From CAG-273 sp963929915 (GTDB lineage Bacteria; Bacillota; Clostridia; TANB77; CAG-508), in assembly GCA_963929915.1 (NCBI GenBank), contig CAWVJY010000008.1:124001-188000 (forward strand): DNA of 64,000 bases, written 5' to 3'. Both the position numbers and the translations under genes were made by a program. The first letter of the stretch is position 1; the number at the start of each line of letters is the position of its first letter. Below the pieces are notes generated by a model that was not told the DNA's origin, searched no databases, and saw only the letters and a program-made list of their open reading frames with translations. Of the stretch, positions 18,587 through 27,376 are shown piece by piece.

Positions 18587-18622
18587 TGGACTTTTTATTA
18601 AAAATGAGGTATACTTTATAAT
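18587..18622 (+). promoter_or_regulatory. Candidate promoter of the DUF4143 ATPase gene
   Basis: TGGACT (18587-18592), 17 bp, TATACT (18610-18615); a second possible -10, TATAAT, is at 18617-18622 with a weak -35. The transcript would begin close to the GAGGTGA ribosome binding site. Confidence 0.45.
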
Positions 18623-18637
18623 AGAGGTGATTGTAGA

Positions 18638-19903
18638 ATGGGAAAGTATAAAACTAGAACAATTGAAAAAGCTTTAAATTCTCTAATTAATTCTTGCCCA
18701 GTAATTATGATTACGGGGTCAAGACAAGTAGGAAAAACTACTTTATTAAATCATTTACTTGCTACTTCTTCTCAAAAAATAAATTATATTTCTTTAGATA
18801 ATTTATTAATTAGAAATCAAGCAATAGAAGATCCTGAATTATTTTTAAGAACATACGAACCTCCACTTATTATAGATGAATTTCAGTATGCTCCTGAGTT
18901 ATTATCTTATATTAAAATAAAGGTAGATAAAGCAAGACAAAATGAATTATTTGGTGATGGTAGTAGCGTTAGCACTCTTTATTATTTAACAGGTTCTCAA
19001 ATTTTTCAAACTATGAAAAATGTAAGTGAGTCACTTGCCGGTAGAATTGGTATATTAAACTTATATGGCTTTTCTATTCGTGAATTAGAAAATTTGCCAG
19101 AACCTATTTTTATTCCAGATATTAATCTACTAATGGAAAAAGAGAGGACAAAGACAAAATCTACAGGAGAAATTTTTGAGAGTATTATAAATGGTAGTTA
19201 TCCAGAAGTAAATACGGATATTGGAAGAAATAGAGAACAATTTTATGAAACTTATATTAGTACTTATATTGAAAGAGATATAAGGCAATTAATTAATATT
19301 AAAGATGAAAATAAATTTATGAAATTTATGATTGCTGTTGCAGCTAGAACTGCACAAGAATACAATGCATTTGATATTGCCAATGATATAGGAGTTGATT
19401 CTAAAACCGTAGATGAATGGATTTCTATATTAAAAAATACCAATTTAATTTATTTGCTTCAAGCTTATTCTAATAATAATATTCAAAAGGCTATTAAAAG
19501 GCCAAAAATTTATTTTATGGATACAGGTCTTGCTTGTTATTTAACAGGTTATATAAATAGTGAAACATTAGAAAAAAGTGCTTATAATGGTGCTATTTTT
19601 GAAACCTATATTATGAGCGAAATTATTAAATCTTATGCTAACAATGGGAAAAATCCTAGAACAAGATTATATTATTATAGAGATACCAATCAGAAAGAAA
19701 TTGATTTATTAGTATTTTATGATAATGTTGTTTATCCTGTTGAAATTAAGAAAAGTGCAAACCCTGGTAAAGAGGCAATTAAAAATTTTGATGTTGTTCA
19801 AAAATTTGGATGTAAAGTTGGAAATGGTATTGTTCTATGTATGATGGAAAATATGATACCAATTGATAATAATAATTATTATGTGCCAATAGAATATGTA
19901 TAA
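18638..19903 (+). CDS. DUF4143-type AAA ATPase
   Basis: This is a 421-residue protein of the AAA_14 plus DUF4143 architecture. It has Walker A GSRQVGKTTLL near residues 27-37, Walker B-like PLIIDEFQYAPELL near 75-88, and a sensor segment YYLTGSQIFQTMKNVSESLAGR. A winged-helix-like DUF4143 domain includes VDSKTVDEWISILKNTNLIYLL and ends with a nuclease-like fold motif KEIDLLVFYDNVVYPVEIKKS (E-x-D with E-x-K). Such proteins are widespread accessory genes with no settled role. It stands alone on the plus strand among minus-strand core genes and is followed directly by an inverted-repeat element, which suggests acquisition. Confidence 0.85.
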   Translation: MGKYKTRTIEKALNSLINSCPVIMITGSRQVGKTTLLNHLLATSSQKINYISLDNLLIRNQAIEDPELFLRTYEPPLIIDEFQYAPELLSYIKIKVDKARQNELFGDGSSVSTLYYLTGSQIFQTMKNVSESLAGRIGILNLYGFSIRELENLPEPIFIPDINLLMEKERTKTKSTGEIFESIINGSYPEVNTDIGRNREQFYETYISTYIERDIRQLINIKDENKFMKFMIAVAARTAQEYNAFDIANDIGVDSKTVDEWISILKNTNLIYLLQAYSNNNIQKAIKRPKIYFMDTGLACYLTGYINSETLEKSAYNGAIFETYIMSEIIKSYANNGKNPRTRLYYYRDTNQKEIDLLVFYDNVVYPVEIKKSANPGKEAIKNFDVVQKFGCKVGNGIVLCMMENMIPIDNNNYYVPIEYV

Positions 19904-19905
19904 AG

Positions 19906-20016
19906 AATAAGAAGCTGTCCTAAATGGTCGCCCACGCAAGGCATTAAAAATTTCAAAAGACAATTATTACTTTTATTAAAAGATATGTAGCTCTATGTTA
20001 GGACAGCTTCTTAATT
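19906..20016. repeat. MITE-like element with 15-17 bp terminal inverted repeats
   Basis: AAGAAGCTGTCCTAA at 19909-19923 and its complement at 19998-20012 bound about 75 bp of non-coding sequence. It begins three bases after the ATPase stop codon. The long spacer argues against a simple terminator. It may be a non-autonomous insertion element. Confidence 0.5.
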
Positions 20017-20042
20017 TATAGTATTGTACTATATTATGATAA

Positions 20043-21260
20043 TTATTGGCTAAGAAAATAAATTTTCCCCTTCTTTACAAATATTTTAATTTTTTTATTT
20101 GGCGTTAAGTATTTATTGCCAATATTATTTTGGCATAATTTTATGACATCTTCTATATGGATTTTGCTAATTCCTTGTACATTACCAATTGTTTGATAAA
20201 TGGTATATAATAGTAGTTTAGATCTTATTACTTTTGGTAATAAATTAAATTTTTTTAAATCTAAAATAATTATCTTTTGATTGATATTTTTTTCTATTTT
20301 TTTATATTCTGCCTCTTTTACTATTTCTATGTCTATTTCTTTTATTTTTTTTGTCTGTTCAGTTGCTTTTGTTCTTTCCAGCTCTTCTATTTTTAAATTT
20401 TCATATTCTTTTTTTATAATTTCTAAAAAATACTTTTCTTCTTCTAATGCTAAATCTGAAAGTCTATTAAGCCCTTCTAATATATTTGGGTTAAATTCTT
20501 TTTGTAAATAAGGAATTACAATATTTCTAATTTTATTTCTGGTATAATCGTTTTCTAAGTTAGAAGAATCTATTTTAGGATTTAAATTTTTTATTTTACA
20601 ATATTCTTCTATTTCATTTCTTGTACACTCTCTTAGTGGTCTTATAATTTCTAAGGTTTTGTCTTCTTTTTTTTCTTTTGTATTCACTCTTTTTTTATGA
20701 TTTTCATTAGATTTTAATTTTTCTATATATTTTTTATTCTGTAGAAATTCTGTATATTCTTCTTGTTTTATTAAACTATGGGTTGCAATGCACCTTTTTA
20801 TCTCAATACCTTTTAAGCCAGGAATTCCGCTTCCACGTAAGATATTCATAAAAACAGTTTCTGCATTGTCGTTTGCATTATGGGCAGTTGCAATTTTATT
20901 AGCCCCTGTTTTTTTAGCAACTTCTATAAAAAATTCATAGCGTATTTTTCTTCCTATTTCTTCTGTCCCTAGCTTTTGTTCTTTTGCAAGTGCTATTACT
21001 TCTGCTTTTTTTATAAAACAAGGAACAGCGTGTTCTTCACAATAGCTTTTTACATAGGCTGTTTCTTCTTCTGCTTCTTTTCTTATCATATGATTTACAT
21101 GTGCTACTACAATGTCAATATCAAGCTTTTCTTTCAGGCAATACAAAGAATCTAGTAGACACATGGAATCAGGTCCACCAGATACTCCAATTACAATTTT
21201 ATCTTGTTTTTGTATTAAGTTATATTTTTGAATTGTTTTTAATAACTTTTCGTGTAACAT
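20043..21260 (-). CDS. tilS: tRNA(Ile)-lysidine synthase
   Basis: TilS converts the wobble C34 of tRNA-Ile(CAU) to lysidine so that AUA is read as Ile. It has the PP-loop ATP pyrophosphatase motif SGGPDS at 27-32, VAHVNHMIRKEAEEE, and ATAHNANDNAETVFMNILRG, and ends in a TilS C-terminal domain. It is shorter than many TilS proteins at the C-terminus but has a Lys-rich insertion of about 45 residues (near 165-210) before EIIRPLRECTRNEIE. It sits between dnaB and ftsH, a common Bacillota neighbourhood. Confidence 0.93.
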   Translation of the reverse strand: MLHEKLLKTIQKYNLIQKQDKIVIGVSGGPDSMCLLDSLYCLKEKLDIDIVVAHVNHMIRKEAEEETAYVKSYCEEHAVPCFIKKAEVIALAKEQKLGTEEIGRKIRYEFFIEVAKKTGANKIATAHNANDNAETVFMNILRGSGIPGLKGIEIKRCIATHSLIKQEEYTEFLQNKKYIEKLKSNENHKKRVNTKEKKEDKTLEIIRPLRECTRNEIEEYCKIKNLNPKIDSSNLENDYTRNKIRNIVIPYLQKEFNPNILEGLNRLSDLALEEEKYFLEIIKKEYENLKIEELERTKATEQTKKIKEIDIEIVKEAEYKKIEKNINQKIIILDLKKFNLLPKVIRSKLLLYTIYQTIGNVQGISKIHIEDVIKLCQNNIGNKYLTPNKKIKIFVKKGKIYFLSQ

Positions 21261-21298
21261 TTTTTATTTTATTTCCTTCTACAATTTTTAATTTATTT

Positions 21299-21445
21299 TT
21301 TTGCTAAATATCATCTATTTTTGTAGTGAGGCTGTGGGGACCAGCAAGTTATAGTCTGTTATAAAATTTTGTGAAAGCAAAATTTTATTTACAGACTATT
21401 ACGAAGTAGGGATGGAACGGAAAAAATAGATGATATTTAGCAAAA
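21299..21445. ncRNA. Structured element, copy 1 (dnaB-tilS gap)
   Basis: Perfect 24-bp arms (21299-21322 and 21422-21445) enclose a conserved internal loop (GTGGGGACCAGCAAG, 21335-21349) and an inner hairpin (ATAGTCTGT/ACAGACTAT). A second copy lies at 31485-31633. Arms differ in sequence between copies but remain complementary, and an inner stem pair is swapped (AGTCTGT versus AGACTGT, with matching changes opposite). This looks like selection for base pairing. The strand that acts is unknown; co-transcription with dnaB-tilS would give the minus-strand RNA. Confidence 0.65.
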
Positions 21446-21452
21446 TCCAAAA

Positions 21453-22784
21453 TTATTCCCTATACTTATCTAAATTCGCAAATTTGGTATAATTGCCAAG
21501 CCATAAAAGTTCTACTGTTCCTGTGGAACCTGCTCTGTGTTTTGCCAAAATAACTTCTGCAATATTTTTCTTTTCTGAATTTTCGTTATAATAATCATCA
21601 CGGTATAAAAACATAACAATATCCGCATCTTGTTCAATAGCTCCAGATTCACGTAGGTCTGAAAGCATTGGTCTATGGTCTGGTCTTTGTTCTACAGATC
21701 TAGAAAGCTGTGAAAGGGCAATTACTGGTACATTAATTTCCTTTGCCAAAATTTTTAAAGAACGGCTAATTTCAGAAATTTCTTGCTCACGGCTTCCCCC
21801 TTTTCTGTTACTTCCTTGTACTAATTGAATATAGTCAATTACTACCATACCAATATTTTTTTCCAATTTCATTTTTCTACACTTTGCTCTAATTTCCATA
21901 ACGGAAATACCTGGGGTATCGTCAATAAATATTTGTGCTTGTGATAGTTCTCCAGAAGCTTCTGCAAGCTTTTGCCAGTCTTCATCATCTACTTTACCGG
22001 TTCTTACCTTGTTACTATCTACCATTGCTTCACTACATAAAATACGGTTTGTCATCTGCTCTTTTGACATTTCCAAACTAAAAATAGCAACTGGTGTATT
22101 TGCCCTTACTGCTACATTTGTAGCAATATTTAAAGCAAATGCAGATTTACCCATGGCAGGTCTTGCAGCAACAATAACTAAATCTGATGGATGTAGACCT
22201 GCGGTAATAAAATCTAAATCAGCAAATCCTGTTGGAACTCCTGTAATATGTTGTTTTTGGTTATATAATTGTTCTAATTGTGTAAAAGAATCTACTAAAA
22301 TATCTTTAATAGAGCTATATCCTTTTTGATTTCTATTTTGAATAACATTAAAAATTTTATGTTCTGCTGTATCTAGAATATCTTCTATTTCCTGTGTTTG
22401 GTCATATCCTAGTGTAATTAATTCATTTGCTGTTTTAATTAGAGCTCTTAAAGCAGATTTTTCTTCTACGATTTTAATATATTGTTCTACGTTGGCAGTA
22501 GTTGGAACCTTGTCTGGAAGTTCTGCTATATATTCTAGTCCACCAACTGCTTCTAATTGTTTCATGGACTCTAATTCTCTTTTTAATGTAATAATATCGA
22601 CTGGTTCTGCTCGATTATACAAATTTAAAATTGCACTATAAATTTGCTTATTATCTTCACGGTAAAAGTCATCTTCTTTTAAAACTTCTACTGCTGCCAT
22701 AATAGCGTCTTTATCTGTTAACATACTACCAATTACTGCTTGTTCTGCTTCTATATCATGTGGTGGAATTCTACCTAGTTCCAT
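21453..22784 (-). CDS. dnaB: Replicative DNA helicase DnaB
   Basis: This is a 443-residue hexameric replication-fork helicase. The N-terminal DnaB domain (PPHDIEAEQAVIGSML) is followed by a RecA-like domain with Walker A AARPAMGKSAF near 206-216, Walker B MVVIDYIQLVQG, and SRSVEQRPDHRPMLSDLRESGAIEQDAD. There is no intein. It follows rplI by 26 bp, the usual rplI-dnaB arrangement. Confidence 0.97.
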   Translation of the reverse strand: MELGRIPPHDIEAEQAVIGSMLTDKDAIMAAVEVLKEDDFYREDNKQIYSAILNLYNRAEPVDIITLKRELESMKQLEAVGGLEYIAELPDKVPTTANVEQYIKIVEEKSALRALIKTANELITLGYDQTQEIEDILDTAEHKIFNVIQNRNQKGYSSIKDILVDSFTQLEQLYNQKQHITGVPTGFADLDFITAGLHPSDLVIVAARPAMGKSAFALNIATNVAVRANTPVAIFSLEMSKEQMTNRILCSEAMVDSNKVRTGKVDDEDWQKLAEASGELSQAQIFIDDTPGISVMEIRAKCRKMKLEKNIGMVVIDYIQLVQGSNRKGGSREQEISEISRSLKILAKEINVPVIALSQLSRSVEQRPDHRPMLSDLRESGAIEQDADIVMFLYRDDYYNENSEKKNIAEVILAKHRAGSTGTVELLWLGNYTKFANLDKYRE

Positions 22785-22810
22785 ATTTTAGCCCCCAATA
22801 AGATTTTTTA

Positions 22811-23257
22811 TTACTGTGAAATCATTTGTACTTTTAAATTGCCTACTACACCTTCATATAATCTAATTTGTACTGTAAAACTTCCTAATGTTTTAATAGG
22901 TTCTTTTAATTCTATTTTCTTTTTATCCACTTCTATTTGGTATTGAGTTTTTAAATTTTCTGCAATTTCTTTAGAAGTAATAGAGCCAAAAATTTTTCCA
23001 TTTTCTCCTGCTTTTACAAAAATTTTAAGTAAAATACCTTTTAACTTTTCTGCTATTTTTTGTGCTTCTTCTTTTTCTACATTTTTTCTATATTGATCTG
23101 AATCTTGCTTTGCTTTTAATTTACTCATATTTGCACTATTTGCTTCTACTGCTAATTTTTTAGGTAATAGAAAGTTTCTTGCATATCCATCACTTGCATT
23201 AATAATTTCATCCTTTTTTCCTACTCCTTTAATATTATCTAGTAAAATTACTTTCAT
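22811..23257 (-). CDS. rplI: 50S ribosomal protein L9
   Basis: This is a 148-residue L9 that binds 23S rRNA at the base of the L1 stalk. The N-terminal rRNA-binding domain MKVILLDNIKGVGKKDEIIN and YARNFLLPKKLAVEA is followed by a long helix and a C-terminal domain with IFGSITSKEIAENL. AGGAGG precedes ATG 23257. It is probably the first gene of an rplI-dnaB-(tilS) transcript. Confidence 0.97.
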   Translation of the reverse strand: MKVILLDNIKGVGKKDEIINASDGYARNFLLPKKLAVEANSANMSKLKAKQDSDQYRKNVEKEEAQKIAEKLKGILLKIFVKAGENGKIFGSITSKEIAENLKTQYQIEVDKKKIELKEPIKTLGSFTVQIRLYEGVVGNLKVQMISQ

Positions 23258-23408
23258 CTGTTTTGCCTCCTATTCTAAAAAGAAAAAAGAAGTATTTTTC
23301 TTTTTTTATTCTATTTTGCTGTATCTATCATACTCTAAAATTGCATTTTTTTCAAGTATTTGTAGAGTTTTTGAGTGAAAAAGTGTTGAATTAAGCAACT
23401 ACAAAATC

Positions 23409-23432
23409 AAGAGGGGATATTTCCCCTCTTTT
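23409..23432 (-). terminator. GC-rich hairpin after the anti-sigma gene
   Basis: AAGAGGGG and CCCCTCTT arms with a 6-nt loop. The stop codon of the anti-sigma gene (23431-23433) overlaps its edge. Confidence 0.7.
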
Positions 23433-24162
23433 AAAATTCATAATATTCATAATCTTCTAAATTTTGTATCATCCTTAAAATTTCACTCTTTGTTTGTCCT
23501 ACCCAAATATTTTCACTATAAATTAAATAACCGTTTAATATGTATGAGTCAGTTATTGGTGACTGATCTTCTAAAGCTTCTTCTAATTGTTCGAACGTAT
23601 TTATTTTTTGTATATTTTCCTGTAAAGAATACCCTTCGTCCCATCTTCTAGCTCCTATACATATATTGGTATTTATATCAAAACTAAAAATTGTTATTGT
23701 TTGATAATATCCTTCGTGTTCTGAATCCCCTGCTTTTTGTTTTAATATAATATTAGAAACTTTTCCTCTTTTTGCTGATATATCTTCATCATAAATATGT
23801 AACCACATTTTCATTGTTTCTGCTATATCCACTTTTCCATTGTCATCTAATACTTTATATTCACAGGTTGTTACAAATACACAGATAAAAATAAATGCGG
23901 AAACAGTGATAAATAATATAATAGATGCTATGCTGTTTTTTAGCATTTGTCTTCTTTTTGCTTTTTTTAAATAATCTGCTTCTTTTTTGTTTTGTACAAT
24001 ATGTAATGCTACTTTTTCATTCATTTTTTCTAATACTTTTTTACATTCTTCACATTCTGCTATATGTTTTTCTATAAATTCATTTGTTTTTTCATTGGTT
24101 AGTTTTTCTAAATAACTTGGTAGCAAATCTCGTACGATTTCACATTCTTCATTCTTTTTCAT
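23431..24162 (-). CDS. Membrane anti-sigma factor with zinc-finger (ZAS) domain
   Basis: The N-terminal cytoplasmic domain has CEIVRDLLPSYLEKLTNEKT and the zinc motif HIAECEECKKVL (His-x3-Cys-x2-Cys), which holds the partner sigma factor inactive. One transmembrane segment follows near residues 85-105, then an external domain of about 140 residues with no recognised fold. ATG 24162 has GGAG ten bases upstream and is preferred over GTG 24171. The gene overlaps the sigma-factor gene by 14 bp, so the two are translationally coupled, the normal layout for an ECF/anti-sigma pair. Confidence 0.85.
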   Translation of the reverse strand: MKKNEECEIVRDLLPSYLEKLTNEKTNEFIEKHIAECEECKKVLEKMNEKVALHIVQNKKEADYLKKAKRRQMLKNSIASIILFITVSAFIFICVFVTTCEYKVLDDNGKVDIAETMKMWLHIYDEDISAKRGKVSNIILKQKAGDSEHEGYYQTITIFSFDINTNICIGARRWDEGYSLQENIQKINTFEQLEEALEDQSPITDSYILNGYLIYSENIWVGQTKSEILRMIQNLEDYEYYEF

Positions 24163-24649
24163 TGCTATCACTCTCCTTTATTTTTAATTTTCCTCTATAA
24201 AATGTTACTCTTGCCGTGTTTTCACTTATGTTTAATATTTGCCCTATTTCTTTAAAGGTAAATTCTCCTATGATTTTTAAATACATTATTTCTCTTTCTT
24301 TTTCATCTAACTTGTTTATTTTTTGATAAGTATCTAGTTTGGCAATGGTTTCTGCATCGGTGTTAGTTGTGTTAGATAAATTTTCTAAATGTTCTAATGA
24401 TACTGTTTTTAATTTTTGTTGCTTTTTTATTTCTGCATAATATAAATGTTTTGCTATTTGGCATAACCAAACAAATAATTTGCAATCCCCTCTAAATTTT
24501 TCTATTTGCTCATATGCTATGCAAAATGTTTCTTGACTTAGCTCTTCAGATAAGCTTTCGTTTCTAGTCAAACAAAATAAATATTTATATAATTGGTTTG
24601 AATATGTTTTATAAATTTCTTCCATATTTGCTTTATCTTGTTTGTTCAT
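24149..24649 (-). CDS. ECF-family RNA polymerase sigma factor
   Basis: This is a 166-residue group IV sigma factor. Region 2 is YSNQLYKYLFCLTRNESLSEELSQETFCIAYEQIEKF. Region 4 is LDEKEREIMYLKIIGEFTFKEIGQILNISENTARVTFYRGK with a clear helix-turn-helix. It is controlled by the overlapping anti-sigma gene. The pair sits between gdpP and rplI, genes that are often adjacent in Bacillota, so it looks inserted there. The stimulus is unknown; the envelope is a reasonable guess from the membrane anti-sigma. Confidence 0.93.
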   Translation of the reverse strand: MNKQDKANMEEIYKTYSNQLYKYLFCLTRNESLSEELSQETFCIAYEQIEKFRGDCKLFVWLCQIAKHLYYAEIKKQQKLKTVSLEHLENLSNTTNTDAETIAKLDTYQKINKLDEKEREIMYLKIIGEFTFKEIGQILNISENTARVTFYRGKLKIKESDSNEKE

Positions 24650-24762
24650 ATTTTTCCCCTTCTATCAATAATTGATAAGTTTTTTATTTACCTTTATTAT
24701 AGAATAAGAGTGTTAATTTTGATATTTCGTTACAATTTTTACCAAATTTTTTATTTTATACT

Positions 24763-24792
24763 AAAAAAGACTGTATTTTTACAGCCTTTTTT
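24763..24792 (-). terminator. Terminator of gdpP
   Basis: GGCTGTAAAAATACAGTC on the minus strand followed by TTTTTTA, nine bases after the gdpP stop. Confidence 0.8.
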
Positions 24793-24800
24793 ATATTTTT

Positions 24801-26801
24801 CTAGCTTGAAATCTCACTAAAATATTCATTAATTCTATTAATTAGTTCTTGTTTGACTTCTTCTATGGTCATTCCTTCTACTTGGGCTCCTGCTAAGGTA
24901 ATGTGACCGCCACCACCCAATTTTTCAAGAATTACTTGTACATTAATATCTCCAATAGAACGTCCACTAATACAAACTTTATCTCCTAGTTTTCCAATAA
25001 CAAAAGAAGCTGTAATATCACTAATGGTTAATAACTCATCTGCTGCTTTGGCACAAACTAGGTTAGCATCTTTATCATTTTCGGTATAGGTAGAAATTCC
25101 TATGGTGTCATTTACAATTTCTGCTTTTTCTACTATTTTAGAAATTTTATTATAGGTTTTTAAATCACTTTGAAACCATTTTTTTACTTTTATAATATCT
25201 ACACCACATTTTCTTAAATATGCTGCCGCTTCAAAGGTTCTAACACCTGTTTTAAAAGTAAAGTTTTTGGTGTCCATCATAATTCCTGCATAAAGACTTT
25301 CTGCTTCAATGGTAGTTAGTTCTACTTCTTGGCTTGCATATTCTAATATTTCGGTTACTAACTCTGATGCAGAAGATGCATATACTTCATGGAAGGTAAG
25401 AATTGCATCTTCGATATAGTCTGGACTTTTTCTATGGTGATCTATAATAACAATTTTGGATGTTTCTTCTAAAAGCTCTGGCACTTCTACATAATTTTTT
25501 TTATGGGTATCTGCTATGATTAATAATGTTTCTGGAGAAATTTTGGAAAGTGCTTCTGATTTATTAATAATGGCTTCTTCATATTCTTTTTCTTGTTTTG
25601 CTGTTTCTATAAAGTTTTGTATACTAACTCCTACTGTATTTAGTACAATATAGGATTCTACTCCCAAAGTTTTTGCCAAACGATATAATCCCATACTTGC
25701 TCCCATTGCATCAATGTCTGAGTTGGTATGCCCCATAATCATAACATTTTTTGCTTCTTTCATAAGTTCTTCTAAAGCATGTGATACAATTCTTGCTTTC
25801 ACTTTGGTTCTTTTTTCTAATTCTTGGGTTCTACCACCAAAAAATTGGTATTTTCCATTTTCTCTAACAACGGTTTGATCTCCACCTCTACCAAGTGCAA
25901 TGTCTAGTCCTGCTTGTGCAGATTTGTATTTTTCGTAATTAGATTCTCCTTCATTAGAAATAGCAATACTTAAAGTTATTTGCATTTTATTGGATAATTC
26001 CAGTTCTTTTATTGTATCTAGAATATTAAATTTATTTTCTTCTAGCTCTTCCAAATATTTTTGTTCAAATACACATACAAAGGTATCTCTTTCTGATTTT
26101 ACTACTAAGCCTTCAAAGGTAGTTGCCCATTCGTAGATTGTTTTTTCTATTTGTGCTAAAAGTTCCGGCTTTTCTTCGTCTTTAATTCTTTGTGTTAATT
26201 CTTCATAATTATCAATCATAATTAATCCAACACATATTCTGGAGCCATCATATTTTTCTTGTAATTCAATGTTTTTGGTTTCGTCTAGGAAATAAAGAGT
26301 AAGCATGTATTCTTCTTTTGCCTTGGTATATTTTCCAAGAATTTCGTAAATTTTATTTCCTATTTCTATTTCTTTATGAATACTTTTTTCAGGGTTTTCT
26401 TCGTTGTTTTCTATTTCTAGTTTGATTTGTTTTAATAAATCATTTAAAATATTCCCCATATCTACATTGGCAAATTCTTGTGCAAATTTGGCACTTTTCC
26501 ACACAATATTACCATTAGTTTCTGCAATAATTAAAGGAAATGGTGAATTGATTAATGTATTTTTGGCCACTTTATCCACATGGAAAGTTAAGTCTTGTAA
26601 ATGCTCAGATAATTCGGTTCTTCTTTTTTGATTGCTCCAATAGGTATATATTAGAATTAAAACATATACTATGATAGAAGGAATTATATATTGTACATTA
26701 AAAATACAAATAATTCCTAAAAGAATAGCTATTAAAATTAAATATACTTTTGTTCTTGAAATAAGCCCTTCAAATATCTTTTTACTATTGTTACTCGGCA
26801 T
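24801..26801 (-). CDS. gdpP: Cyclic-di-AMP phosphodiesterase GdpP
   Basis: This is a 666-residue GdpP/YybT protein that lowers c-di-AMP and so affects potassium balance and wall homeostasis. Two N-terminal transmembrane helices (about 15-50) are followed by a PAS-like domain (NSPFPLIIAETNGNIVWKSA), a degenerate GGDEF domain, then DHH/DHHA1 domains. The catalytic motifs are MGHTNSDIDAMGASMGLYR, IIADTHKKN, VIIDHHRKSPDYIEDA and the DHHA1 GGGGHITLAGAQ. AAGGAGA precedes ATG 26801. The usual downstream partner rplI is present but separated by the sigma/anti-sigma pair. Confidence 0.95.
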   Translation of the reverse strand: MPSNNSKKIFEGLISRTKVYLILIAILLGIICIFNVQYIIPSIIVYVLILIYTYWSNQKRRTELSEHLQDLTFHVDKVAKNTLINSPFPLIIAETNGNIVWKSAKFAQEFANVDMGNILNDLLKQIKLEIENNEENPEKSIHKEIEIGNKIYEILGKYTKAKEEYMLTLYFLDETKNIELQEKYDGSRICVGLIMIDNYEELTQRIKDEEKPELLAQIEKTIYEWATTFEGLVVKSERDTFVCVFEQKYLEELEENKFNILDTIKELELSNKMQITLSIAISNEGESNYEKYKSAQAGLDIALGRGGDQTVVRENGKYQFFGGRTQELEKRTKVKARIVSHALEELMKEAKNVMIMGHTNSDIDAMGASMGLYRLAKTLGVESYIVLNTVGVSIQNFIETAKQEKEYEEAIINKSEALSKISPETLLIIADTHKKNYVEVPELLEETSKIVIIDHHRKSPDYIEDAILTFHEVYASSASELVTEILEYASQEVELTTIEAESLYAGIMMDTKNFTFKTGVRTFEAAAYLRKCGVDIIKVKKWFQSDLKTYNKISKIVEKAEIVNDTIGISTYTENDKDANLVCAKAADELLTISDITASFVIGKLGDKVCISGRSIGDINVQVILEKLGGGGHITLAGAQVEGMTIEEVKQELINRINEYFSEISS

Positions 26802-26875
26802 AAATATCTCCTTTTTTCAATGTAACTATTTTACACCGTTTTAGCTATTTTGTCAATTTTGTTTTTGCAAGAAAA

Positions 26876-27142
26876 TTATTCATAGATATTTCTTCTATGA
26901 CCTACTTCTAGAACCAAAATAATTACTTCTGTATCTTTTATTTCACAAAGTAGCCTGTAATCTCCAATTCTATAACGCCACTGCCCAGATTTATTACCTA
27001 CTAATCCTTTTCCATGTATTCGTGGATTTTCACAGTTTTGAATATTTTTTTCAATCCACCCAATAATTAAAGCGGCTGTATATTTATCTAATTTTTTTAG
27101 TTCTTTTTTAGCTTTTTCTGTAAAGATAACTTTATACTTCAA
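26876..27142 (-). CDS. relE: RelE-family mRNA interferase toxin
   Basis: This is an 88-residue RelE/ParE-fold toxin that cleaves mRNA on the ribosome. MKYKVIFTEKAKKELKKLDK begins the fold. GNKSGQWRYRIGDYRLLCEI carries the basic Arg residues of RelE active sites, and the C-terminus is VLEVGHRRNIYE. Its ATG overlaps the antitoxin stop codon by four bases (27139-27142), giving translational coupling. Confidence 0.93.
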   Translation of the reverse strand: MKYKVIFTEKAKKELKKLDKYTAALIIGWIEKNIQNCENPRIHGKGLVGNKSGQWRYRIGDYRLLCEIKDTEVIILVLEVGHRRNIYE

Positions 27143-27360
27143 TCTAAATCAAGCTCCTTTTTTACTTCTTCTAGTGTATAGGTTTTTGGATTGTTTTTAT
27201 ATTCTTCTACTGCTTTTTTATAAGCTTCTAAGTCATATTCATCTTCTATTTTTTCTATTAAGGCATTTCTAAATAATTCCGATAATGAAATATTTTTCAT
27301 TTCTGCATATTTTTTTATTAATTTTTCATCTTCTTTATTTAATCTTAATGAAACAGTCAT
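27139..27360 (-). CDS. relB: RelB-family ribbon-helix-helix antitoxin
   Basis: This 73-residue antitoxin has an N-terminal ribbon-helix-helix (MTVSLRLNKEDEKLIKKYAE, then ISLSELFRNALIEKIED) and an acidic C-terminal tail that binds the toxin. It is the first gene of the pair. Just upstream is a consensus promoter with twin palindromes over the -10 box, the expected autoregulatory operator. Confidence 0.92.
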   Translation of the reverse strand: MTVSLRLNKEDEKLIKKYAEMKNISLSELFRNALIEKIEDEYDLEAYKKAVEEYKNNPKTYTLEEVKKELDLD

Positions 27361-27376
27361 GTTTTCACGTCCCTTC

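Noticed and set aside
20043..21260. tilS as a frameshifted or fused gene because of its Lys-rich insert
   Set aside because: The reading frame is continuous and the motifs on both sides of the insert are in order.
21299..21445. Simple rho-independent terminator
   Set aside because: It is too long (147 bp), has a conserved asymmetric internal loop, and is repeated with covariation elsewhere.
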